This document shows positions 51,839 through 59,912 of a DNA stretch of 64,000 nucleotides, piece by piece (the first letter of the stretch is position 1; each line of letters begins with the position of its first letter). The notes beneath the pieces were generated by a model. That model was not told the origin of the DNA. It saw only the letters and a program-made list of their open reading frames with translations, and ran no database searches. Source of the DNA: Ignavibacteria bacterium (lineage in GTDB: Bacteria > Bacteroidota > Ignavibacteria > Kapaibacteriales > UBA4661); the NCBI GenBank assembly GCA_013298775.1, contig JAAFIV010000013.1:48254-112253 (forward strand), read 5' to 3'. The position numbers and the translations under genes are program-made.

Positions 51839-54823
51839 TTAAAACCCTCCTCCCAGCATGAAATCTATATCTTCTTCGTTCAATGCCTTCAAAGACGCAG
51901 TATCGCTGGAAATGACGGAATCGAACAAGGCGCGTTTTTTGTCTTGAAGTTGCAAAATTTTCTCCTCAATCGTCCCCCGCGCAACGAGCTTGTAGGCAAA
52001 GACCGTGCTTGCCTGCCCGATGCGGTGCGCCCGGTCAATCGCTTGTGCCTCAGCAGCCGCATTCCACCAAGGGTCGAGCAGGAAGATTGTATCGGCAGCC
52101 GTGAGATTTAGCCCCACGCCGCCTGTTTTCAGTGTCATCACAAAGACGCGCACATCGGGGTCGTTTTGGAATATATCCACGAGTTGTTTGCGGTCGCGTG
52201 TGGCTCCCGTCATAGACAGGGCGCGGATTCCAGCGTTTTCGCAATCTTCGGCAATCGCTTCGACACCCGCTAAAAAATTCGCAAACACCAGTGCCTTGCG
52301 CCCATTGGAAACCACGTCGTGAAGCTGTTCCATAAGCACTTCGCGCTTGGGAGAAATAATCGCGCCGTCGGTCTGCGCCTCAGGAATGGAGGCAATTTGA
52401 CGCAATTCCGACAAGGCTTGCAAAATCATAAACTGCGATTTTTGAATGCCAATCGTCGCCACTTGCGATTTCACCGAATCGTGATAAAACCTGCGCCGCG
52501 CCTCGTAGAGTTCCGCTTGCTCGCTGGACATATCCACCAGTAGTGTTTGTTCGATTTTGCTTGGCAATTCCTTCAATACCTCGCCTTTCAAGCGGCGCAG
52601 AATAAACGGATAGATTTTTTTGCGCAAATCCTGCGTGGCATCTTTATCGCCAAACTTCTGTATTGGTGCGGCATACAGCTCGTTGAAGTTCTCCACCGTG
52701 CCGAACATGGCGGGATTCAAAAAGCGGAAAAGCGAGTACAATTCGCCCAAGTTATTTTCAATCGGCGTACCCGACAAAGCAAAGCGTTTCTGCGCCTTCA
52801 AGAGCATAACAGCCTTCGCGGTTTGCGATTGCAAATTCTTGATATTCTGCGATTCGTCGAGAATAATGGCGTGAAAATCTTCGTCCTTAAACGCCTCAAT
52901 ATCGTTGCGCATCATGGCATAGGTGGTGAGGATGAGGTGAGATTTCATTGCCTCTTTGAGGTCGCGGTTGTTTGCGTAATAGGTGTAAAATGTGAGTTTT
53001 GGGCTGAATTTTTTTAGCTCCGCTTCCCAATTAAAGAGCAAGCTCTTCGGCATCACCACAAGCGTTGGGCGTTGTTCTTTCGGGTACACGCCCGAAAGCA
53101 GCGTGATTGCTTGCAGCGTTTTTCCCAAACCCATGTCGTCGGCGAGACAGCCGCCCAAGTTGTTGTCGTACAAGTATTGAAGCCACTTGTAGCCTTGTTC
53201 CTGATACGGGCGCAGTTTTGCTTCCACTTTCGGCAATTTCGCTTTTGCTTTCGCCAAATCGTTGAAGCCGCGAAAAATCTCGCGCGAGGCAGCAAACGCG
53301 CTTGCGGCAACGGTTTCGTCAATCAATTCCTCGACAAGCGGCAAATCGAAAAACGACACTTTTACCTTGTTTTTTTGCTTCGAGAAAATGCGCTCCAATT
53401 TCTGGATGTACTTCTCGTTGATAATCGCTTGCGTCCCGTCAGCAAGCGTGATGTAGGAGTTTTTGCGGTATTGCGACAGCACATCAAAAAGCGAAAACAC
53501 CTCGCCTTCAATGCCGAGCGAAGCATCGCCTTCCAAAAAGTCAATGCCGCTCGACAAATGAAGATTGAGCGTGGGATTCACAGCGCGAACCTTGTACGAT
53601 TTCAACTTTTCTGCACCCAAAATTGCGTACGAACCAATCAAGTTCGGCAGTTCATGGCGAATAAATTCTTGCGCTAATTCTGCGGGAATAATAAACATCG
53701 AACCCTCGCGGATGTAGCTTTCTTGCGCCTTACGCGAGGTTTTGCCCGTGAGCTTTGCGGCGTATTTGGCAAAAAGTTTGTCCAAATCGTCCAAGTGCTG
53801 GGTAATGCTTCCGCCCTCAACATTGCTGACAATCAGGGTTTTCTCCATATCGTTCAGGCGAACAATCGTGGAGATTTCATACGCGCCCAGAAAATCGGGG
53901 TCGAACTGCGGAAATTGCGGCAGCATGGGCGACATCCGCACGTACAAGGTATTTTCTTCATCAACTTTATCGAAAATAAGTGCTGGTGCAGTTTTCACGG
54001 TTTCTCGCGCTTCGCTTGCCACGCGAAATTCCAAAAAGCGCACTTTCAAACTTGGAAAATACGAGTACAGCAAGGACAAATACCGCTCGGCATCGGAGAG
54101 AGCGAACACCGTTGAAAAACGCGAAAGAATGCTGTACGCCGCACCAATAGGCGGCACCTCAATAATTTCCCACGCTTTTTTACCATCGGCTTGTTCACGC
54201 AGAACCAGCACCGCGTATTCGGTTAAAATCTGCTCAATCGGCAGTTCCGCGCCGTCAATGGCGACACGCATCACGGCTTGGAGCTTTGATATGGTCTGCT
54301 GTTCAGGGTTTTCTACTTTTTCAGATGTTTCGTTTTCTGCTTGATTATTTTCCTCGTTTTCGTCTGCACTTTTAGCGAATGTTCGGCTTGCTTTGGCGAG
54401 CTGCGCTTTATCAAATTGAACATCGGCGAGAATATGCCCTGTGTCGCCTTCGGTGCGCTCGTGGAAATAAATCGGCTTCAACTCAGCATCAACGACGTTT
54501 TTCAAGCCGCGCAAATGCCAGAGAATGAAGTCGTATTCGGCGAGATAGACGTTTTCGGCTTCGTCGTCGGTTTTGTCCCAATCAATCACAAAGCCGCGCC
54601 GTTCCTCAATTCCGTCCAATGTTTTCAGCAAAGCGCGTTCCTGCCCCGTGTAAGCACGGTAGTCGGGACGGAGGTCGTTGTTTTTTGCGTCAATGATGCG
54701 CAAAAATGCGCCGTTGTCGTCGAAGAGAATTTGCACGAAAAATGGCACGTGAGAGCGCGTCGTTACGTCGTTTGGCGTGGATTTGCGGAGTTGCCGCAGG
54801 AGGTCGCTGAATTGTGTAGCCAT
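51839..54823 (-). CDS. SNF2-family DEAD-like ATPase/helicase
   Basis: 994-aa ATPase. The last 450 residues are the SNF2 motor: motif I LADDMGLGKTLQA, motif II ILDESQNIKN (DESQ), motif III ALSGTPIENNLGELYSLF, motif V LKTGGVGLNLTAAD, motif VI AIDRAHRIGQASTVFAYKL. The N-terminal 540 residues resemble bacterial SNF2-associated regions only loosely; no SWIM-type Cys/His zinc motif is visible. It probably moves on double-stranded DNA or remodels nucleoprotein. It is encoded between two paralogous genes and coupled to the downstream one. Confidence 0.88.
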   Translation of the reverse strand: MATQFSDLLRQLRKSTPNDVTTRSHVPFFVQILFDDNGAFLRIIDAKNNDLRPDYRAYTGQERALLKTLDGIEERRGFVIDWDKTDDEAENVYLAEYDFILWHLRGLKNVVDAELKPIYFHERTEGDTGHILADVQFDKAQLAKASRTFAKSADENEENNQAENETSEKVENPEQQTISKLQAVMRVAIDGAELPIEQILTEYAVLVLREQADGKKAWEIIEVPPIGAAYSILSRFSTVFALSDAERYLSLLYSYFPSLKVRFLEFRVASEARETVKTAPALIFDKVDEENTLYVRMSPMLPQFPQFDPDFLGAYEISTIVRLNDMEKTLIVSNVEGGSITQHLDDLDKLFAKYAAKLTGKTSRKAQESYIREGSMFIIPAELAQEFIRHELPNLIGSYAILGAEKLKSYKVRAVNPTLNLHLSSGIDFLEGDASLGIEGEVFSLFDVLSQYRKNSYITLADGTQAIINEKYIQKLERIFSKQKNKVKVSFFDLPLVEELIDETVAASAFAASREIFRGFNDLAKAKAKLPKVEAKLRPYQEQGYKWLQYLYDNNLGGCLADDMGLGKTLQAITLLSGVYPKEQRPTLVVMPKSLLFNWEAELKKFSPKLTFYTYYANNRDLKEAMKSHLILTTYAMMRNDIEAFKDEDFHAIILDESQNIKNLQSQTAKAVMLLKAQKRFALSGTPIENNLGELYSLFRFLNPAMFGTVENFNELYAAPIQKFGDKDATQDLRKKIYPFILRRLKGEVLKELPSKIEQTLLVDMSSEQAELYEARRRFYHDSVKSQVATIGIQKSQFMILQALSELRQIASIPEAQTDGAIISPKREVLMEQLHDVVSNGRKALVFANFLAGVEAIAEDCENAGIRALSMTGATRDRKQLVDIFQNDPDVRVFVMTLKTGGVGLNLTAADTIFLLDPWWNAAAEAQAIDRAHRIGQASTVFAYKLVARGTIEEKILQLQDKKRALFDSVISSDTASLKALNEEDIDFMLGGGF

Positions 54824-54869
54824 TGGTGATTGAGATGGTGGTGAAATTGAGTGTTTTCGTAGTTTCTCG

Positions 54870-54985
54870 TCTTCTCGCCCAAGCGGCTGAGGAGTGCATA
54901 AACTCTGCCGTCCGGCGAGTGAGTCGCCTGCACAGCACCCGCCGGACGGCTACTGTGCTTGTGATAACAGCCGCCCGACGGGAAG
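54870..54985. repeat. Palindromic repeat, family E copy 3 (intact)
   Basis: TCTCGCCCAAGCGGCTGAGG, CCGTCCGGCG / CGCCGGACGG and GTGATAACAGCCGCCCGACG in the same order as 5659-5942 but without the insertion. It lies between the SNF2 gene and the upstream paralog gene. Confidence 0.85.
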
Positions 54986-54997
54986 AGCGTTAGCGAT

Positions 54998-57061
54998 TCA
55001 GTAACTTTCTTTATCGTTCATCAAGTAGCCAAGCTGTCGCAAGCGTGTTACCAGAGCATACACATCGCTTTTTGCAACGAGAATGCGGTAGCCTTCGGCG
55101 CGAATGACAATTCTTTTCAAAATGACATCGGTGCTGAGAAGCCGCGTCAGTTCTGGTGAGGGCTGCACAGTGTAGGCGACGAGCATATTGGCTTTCTTGA
55201 GCGGCTGCGCCCGTGCGATGATGTTTTGGAAAAATTCTTCCCAGACCGCAGGGAGTTTCTGCTTGGGCGAGCAAAGTTGTGAGCGGAAGAGCGTGATTTT
55301 CTCCTCTACTTGGCTTAATACCGAGCAATCGTGCAGGAAGGCTTCGTAGCTCATTTTGAAGTAGCGGCGGTGTGTGTGCGCTTCGTTGTGCGTAGGTGCG
55401 TCGCTTGTGGCATCAGTATTTGTGCTGCTTGCAGACACTTCTTTCTTTCCCGCGCTGCTCGCCGCACCAAGCGCGAGCGGACGCATGAATTTTTCAATCG
55501 CCATGAGCCGAAGTTTGTCGTTGTTATGAATTGCCGCGAGCAGCATTTGTTCATCAAAGAATACCTCGAAACTCTCTTGGTTGCTGGCTTCTGCGGCTTT
55601 GTATTTTTTCTCTGCGCCCACCAAATAGCGTCCGAGCGGCGTTATCTGCACCGCAACAAGGTTATCGAAAGGCGAAACGTAGTCCTTCATGCCGTTTTGC
55701 ATGAGCTTGTTCACAGGTTCATCATAGACAATTTCCACCATTCCCAACGCCGCGAAAAAGAACATCATGCCCCTAACGGCAGTCATCACAACGACATCAA
55801 AGTAATGGTCGTCGGGGATGGGCATGAGGTTTTTGTACGGATTATCATTGGCAAAGGCAGGCGTTGGATTGAGAAAAAAGCAGTTGTGCGCGTACTGCTC
55901 TGGCACAAGCATAAATTTTTCGGAATGCAGCAGAACATAGCTCCGCAAGCCTTCTGCCCCGACAAAACCTTGCTTCGGCAGCCCGCGCAACAGTTCAATC
56001 AAGCCTTCATCAATTCTATTCAAGAGCCGGATACCTCTCTCTTCTTTCAGCATCCACAACACGCCTTCGCGCTCGGGAAACTTTGCTTTGTCGAATTGCT
56101 TAAACCAGTACTGCGAGTATTCAAGCGGTGTTTGGGCGGTGTCTTGGTTTGTGCAGTTTTCCAAAAATGAAACAAGGAGTTGTGCGGCAACGGTGTCGAG
56201 GTCTTTGGTTTTTGGTGGGAAAAATTCTGGGAGTCCGCACATCTGCCCCATTGCACGAAGCGAGGCTTTGAGCGGCTTCTCGTTGGTTGAGGAATACTGC
56301 AACTGCCCCATGCTCATAAACGACCACAACACGGGTGCGTTTTTCGTGATGTACGCCTCGCTGTTGTAGCGGAATGCGCCTGTTGGTGAGGTTTCGAGCG
56401 GTGTAAGCGGGTCTTTTTCGCCCGCAAGGAAATATCGCCGCAAGCAAGCGCGGACTTCTATGGGCAGGGACATTCGCAAGCCGTAATCGCGGAAATCGTA
56501 GCGATAACCAGTGCGTTGAAAACTGAACAGCGCGAAAGGATAGGCAACAGAAACCTTACCGCCATAGCCACTTGGCTTTGTCGCAATTTTCACTTCCAGC
56601 TTTTTTTCCAAATCACTTGTTTCGCAGCCATTTTTCTCCAAGCTCAGTATTTTCAATGCTTCTGCGGCTTTTTCGGGAAGGAAACGGAGGAGTTGTGTGA
56701 GCAGTTCTGGCGTAGAGAGAATATGCGCAAGGAGTTTGGCAAGGAGAACGCTGGTGGTGCGGAGTTTGCCTTTGAATTGCAGATATGCGACGCAGAGTTC
56801 ATCGCTCCCCGCGCATTCTTCCAACACCCGTATAATTACTTGGTTGAAGAACTCTATTCGCCCAGCACTGCCCGCGTACAACGCATTTTCCAACGGCGTG
56901 AGCAGTTGTTGAATTTCCTTTTGCGATTTTATCTGAAAAAAAATCTGCCCCGCGCTATTCGCCTCGAAGCCTTTGAAAAGGCGTTTGTTCTTGCCTAGAA
57001 ATTTTTCCAGTGCCTTCATTTGCGCATCAATACTGCTTGCGCTGACTTCTTTTGCTGCCAT
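54998..57061 (-). CDS. Large protein, paralog of 49824-51836, upstream of the SNF2 ATPase
   Basis: 687-aa cytosolic protein of the same family as the 670-aa protein downstream of the SNF2 gene. Matching segments are NEKPLKASLRAMGQMCGLPE with FF and IVIRAEGYRILVAKSDVYAL, then LRQLGYL. The order and spacing of these segments are the same in both. The ATG at 57061 (MAAKEVSASS) is preferred because the first ATG at 57187 lies in a terminator. It is read as the first gene of a three-gene locus, with a 116-bp family E repeat before the SNF2 gene. Confidence 0.6.
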   Translation of the reverse strand: MAAKEVSASSIDAQMKALEKFLGKNKRLFKGFEANSAGQIFFQIKSQKEIQQLLTPLENALYAGSAGRIEFFNQVIIRVLEECAGSDELCVAYLQFKGKLRTTSVLLAKLLAHILSTPELLTQLLRFLPEKAAEALKILSLEKNGCETSDLEKKLEVKIATKPSGYGGKVSVAYPFALFSFQRTGYRYDFRDYGLRMSLPIEVRACLRRYFLAGEKDPLTPLETSPTGAFRYNSEAYITKNAPVLWSFMSMGQLQYSSTNEKPLKASLRAMGQMCGLPEFFPPKTKDLDTVAAQLLVSFLENCTNQDTAQTPLEYSQYWFKQFDKAKFPEREGVLWMLKEERGIRLLNRIDEGLIELLRGLPKQGFVGAEGLRSYVLLHSEKFMLVPEQYAHNCFFLNPTPAFANDNPYKNLMPIPDDHYFDVVVMTAVRGMMFFFAALGMVEIVYDEPVNKLMQNGMKDYVSPFDNLVAVQITPLGRYLVGAEKKYKAAEASNQESFEVFFDEQMLLAAIHNNDKLRLMAIEKFMRPLALGAASSAGKKEVSASSTNTDATSDAPTHNEAHTHRRYFKMSYEAFLHDCSVLSQVEEKITLFRSQLCSPKQKLPAVWEEFFQNIIARAQPLKKANMLVAYTVQPSPELTRLLSTDVILKRIVIRAEGYRILVAKSDVYALVTRLRQLGYLMNDKESY

Positions 57062-57157
57062 TATGCTGTTTTTTTTTGAAGAATTTTTTGAGAGATTTTT
57101 TTTGAAAAAACGAAGCCGCAATATAGGGAAAATCAGGGTTTCGGGCGAGAGAAAAAG

Positions 57158-57196
57158 AAAAAGCCCATGCTGCTTGGTGTGCGGCATGGGCTTTTT
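57158..57196 (-). terminator. Intrinsic terminator (bidirectional)
   Basis: AAAAGCCCATGC pairs with GCATGGGCTTTT around a 13-nt loop with T runs on both sides. It separates the T9SS beta-helix gene from the SNF2 locus. Confidence 0.88.
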
Positions 57197-57244
57197 GGGA
57201 CATCTTCTTGGGAGAATCTTCTTGGAAGAATCTTTTCTGGGAAA

Positions 57245-57276
57245 CCCGTTCTACGCTGAAGAAAGCGTAGGACGGG
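57245..57276. repeat. Short hairpin, family E-related end
   Basis: CCCGTTCTACGCT / AGCGTAGGACGGG, matching the hairpin at 17392-17423 with a compensating difference (CGCT/AGCG against CCGT/ACGG). Confidence 0.7.
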
Positions 57277-57284
57277 AAGAGCGT

Positions 57285-59459
57285 TTAGCGAATGATAGTT
57301 ACTTTCTGCGACGTTGTTCCGCGCTCGGTCATCACGTTCACAAAATAGCTACCTGCCGCAAGATTGCTGGTGTTGAGGTTGAATTCATACACACCTGCGT
57401 TTTGTGCTAGATCGTTTGCAACATCCAATACTGATGCGCCAAGAATGTTTGTAATGCGCACGGTTACTTTGCCAGCCAAAGGAAGGTTATAGCGGACAGT
57501 TACGGCATCATTGGCAGGAATTGGGAACGTTGTGAGGCTGAGAGCATTGTAATCAAGCGTGTTTGAAGAGCGGACGCTTGTAAAGGTATTGCGCGAGGTT
57601 GGCTGCGCAGCCGCATAGCTGAAGGAGTTCGGGTCGTATTCCGCCCATGGCAAATCCCAACGATTCGTGATGGCATCCGTGCCAGTATTGAACGCACCTT
57701 GAAAGGGAACGCGGGTAAAGAATGCGTCATCAATGCCAACAATGCTGCTTGCGGGGCGCGTAAACGATGCAGAAGCAAGGAAGCTCGCATTTGCCACAGG
57801 ACGTGGGTCGAAGCGGCTTGGGTTTTCAAATGCGCGGTTTACCTCGTCGTAATTTTGCACCGAACCTGATTGATTGATTACGCGGTTGTTACGCTCTGTG
57901 GCGGTGAACCATGCTGCCGTAAGTGCCGAAGGAATCGGCTCTGTAGCCGTTCCACCTGGTGTAACGAGGGCAGCACCTTTTACACCGTACCACGTATTGT
58001 TGCGAACAAGCAAAGAATCCGCCACTGCTGCCGCGCCTGTACGTGCGCCTTGCAGCTCAAAGCCAGCGCGGGGCCAGCCGATAAAGACTGAGTTTACGAT
58101 AGATTGGCGAGAATTGCGGCGAATTTGCGCAGCATTCCCAAAGAGTGTATTCCACTGACCTGCACCTGTACCAGCCACTTGCGAGGTATCGGAAACGGGA
58201 CCAATAGCCGTTACGTTGGAAAAAATTGCTGAAGTGTAGGGCTGATTAAATGTGCCGTTTGCGTCGTTGTCGGATTCAAAGGCTTGCGAAGTTGATTGGT
58301 CGGCTGTTTGCGCACCACGAATAATCAAACCATACTGAATGCGACCAGAAAAACCGAAATCAGTATCAAAGTCGTCATCAATCGCATTTTGTGAAATGAG
58401 CCATTTACCATCAACCGAGCCGCCAAACCACTCAATACCATCATCATTCGCAAAGGACGATTGTACATAACGGAACACCGTGCGACGACCGACCGCGCCA
58501 AGCGTGATACCGTTCAACTCTTCATTCGGGAAGGCAGCAATGCCGCCAAATTCCACGCGGACGTATTCAATCACGCCCGAACTATCGTTATCGTCAGCAT
58601 TTGCGCCGCCGCCGTACCAGCCACGAACGCGGTTTTCGTCAGCAATACCGCCCTCGAAAGCAAGATTATTACCAGATTGATTCGTGCGAGCGCGACCGGC
58701 AATCAGAAGACCGCCCCAATCGCCAGCGCGACGCTGACCTTGCGACGAGCGGCTTGTAAAGACGACTGGCGATTGCGCCGTACCACGTGCAAAGAGAATA
58801 CCACCACGATTTACGCACAATGCCGAGTTCTGCCCTGCTGTATCGCCCACAACCACTGTTCCTGCTTCCACGCGCAAAACCGCGCCTGAATCCACGAACA
58901 CATAGCCGTCCAAACCATAGATTTTGCGATTAGAAAGTGTGATTATTGTTCCTGCTGGAATCGCGCCACGTAAGGTAGAATCTACGGTAATCGGTGGTGC
59001 GGGAGGCAAAACGGTAATTTGCCCCGTAACGCCAAAGCGCGTAGAATCGTTTGCTTGCACAAGGCGTACCCGTGCATTTTGCGCTTCACGTGGAGCGCGG
59101 AACAGCAAGCGGGAAATACCGCGTCCAATCCGTGCGCCAGCACCTGGATTCGTAACGCCGTCATCAGTAATAACGAGGTTTTCAAGGCGTTGGGTGGACG
59201 TATTGCGCACTTGAATTGTTTCCCAACTTGTGCCGCCATTGGCAGAGAAATCTACGCGATATTGCGTAGCACGCGGCGAAGTAGTTGTATCCCAGCGAAT
59301 GGAATAGGTTGTACCAAGCTGAATCGTTGAAAGCGGCGAAAGTGCGGTGTTATTGACGAGAATAACGTTTGTTGGTTGAGCAAATGCGGGCTGCGCAAAT
59401 GCGATTCCAAAACAAACAACAGCCAAAGCGAGAACAAATGTGGTCGCGTATTGACGCAT
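57285..59459 (-). CDS. T9SS-sorted surface protein with beta-helix-like body
   Basis: 724-aa exported protein. Signal peptide (VLALAVVCFGIAFAQPAFAQ); a beta-sandwich of about 110 residues (YSIRWDTTTSPRATQYRVDF); then a long beta-helix-like part (ALCVNRGGILFARGTAQSPV, GDWGGLLIAGRARTNQ, GVIEYVRVEFGG). The last 85 residues form a T9SS type A sorting domain (LTTFPIPANDAVTVRYNLP, ILGASVLDVA, GSYFVNVMTERG, VTIIR). Such proteins often occur after a TonB receptor gene, as here. Confidence 0.82.
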   Translation of the reverse strand: MRQYATTFVLALAVVCFGIAFAQPAFAQPTNVILVNNTALSPLSTIQLGTTYSIRWDTTTSPRATQYRVDFSANGGTSWETIQVRNTSTQRLENLVITDDGVTNPGAGARIGRGISRLLFRAPREAQNARVRLVQANDSTRFGVTGQITVLPPAPPITVDSTLRGAIPAGTIITLSNRKIYGLDGYVFVDSGAVLRVEAGTVVVGDTAGQNSALCVNRGGILFARGTAQSPVVFTSRSSQGQRRAGDWGGLLIAGRARTNQSGNNLAFEGGIADENRVRGWYGGGANADDNDSSGVIEYVRVEFGGIAAFPNEELNGITLGAVGRRTVFRYVQSSFANDDGIEWFGGSVDGKWLISQNAIDDDFDTDFGFSGRIQYGLIIRGAQTADQSTSQAFESDNDANGTFNQPYTSAIFSNVTAIGPVSDTSQVAGTGAGQWNTLFGNAAQIRRNSRQSIVNSVFIGWPRAGFELQGARTGAAAVADSLLVRNNTWYGVKGAALVTPGGTATEPIPSALTAAWFTATERNNRVINQSGSVQNYDEVNRAFENPSRFDPRPVANASFLASASFTRPASSIVGIDDAFFTRVPFQGAFNTGTDAITNRWDLPWAEYDPNSFSYAAAQPTSRNTFTSVRSSNTLDYNALSLTTFPIPANDAVTVRYNLPLAGKVTVRITNILGASVLDVANDLAQNAGVYEFNLNTSNLAAGSYFVNVMTERGTTSQKVTIIR

Positions 59460-59579
59460 ACGAACTCCGTAAGAGTGGTGGAAAGGTGAGGTTTTATCGT
59501 GTAATCACCGCAAAAATACGGCTCAGACTTTACCTGAATATTACGGCAATGTTAAATCCGCATAACACAAGGTAAAAAC

Positions 59580-59618
59580 AAAAACCCCGCTCACGTGCTG
59601 GGCGCGAGCGGGGTTTTT
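59580..59618 (-). terminator. Intrinsic terminator for the DUF433 gene
   Basis: AAAAACCCCGCTC pairs with GAGCGGGGTTTTT around a 13-nt loop, 23 bp after the DUF433 stop. Confidence 0.88.
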
Positions 59619-59640
59619 GAAATTGAATAGCTTGTATTGA

Positions 59641-59853
59641 TTACGCAGTCGGCACGACATACTGCAAACACGCCTGAATATCTTCCTGCTCAACAAACGG
59701 ATAATCCACTAAAATCTCTTCGCCACTCATTCCCGAAGCTAACAACTCCAACATTTGCGCAACGGTAAAACGCATATTACGAATCGTTGGCTTACCCGCA
59801 CAAACGTTGGGATTGAGCGTAATTCGCTGAAGATTGAGAGATGCGTTTTCCAT
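59641..59853 (-). CDS. DUF433 family small protein
   Basis: 70-aa protein with the DUF433 pattern ITLNPNVCAGKPTIRNMRFT, then LELLASGMSGEEILVDYPFV and EDIQACLQYV. It is a winged-helix-like antitoxin family, usually paired with a DUF5615 PIN toxin. No such toxin is adjacent: neighbours are a T9SS protein and a TonB receptor. The start at 59853 gives the normal N-terminus. Confidence 0.85.
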   Translation of the reverse strand: MENASLNLQRITLNPNVCAGKPTIRNMRFTVAQMLELLASGMSGEEILVDYPFVEQEDIQACLQYVVPTA

Positions 59854-59912
59854 AATGCTGTCAAAAAAATACATAAAATTTGTAACAGCGAAATATACGC
59901 AACTTTACGCAA

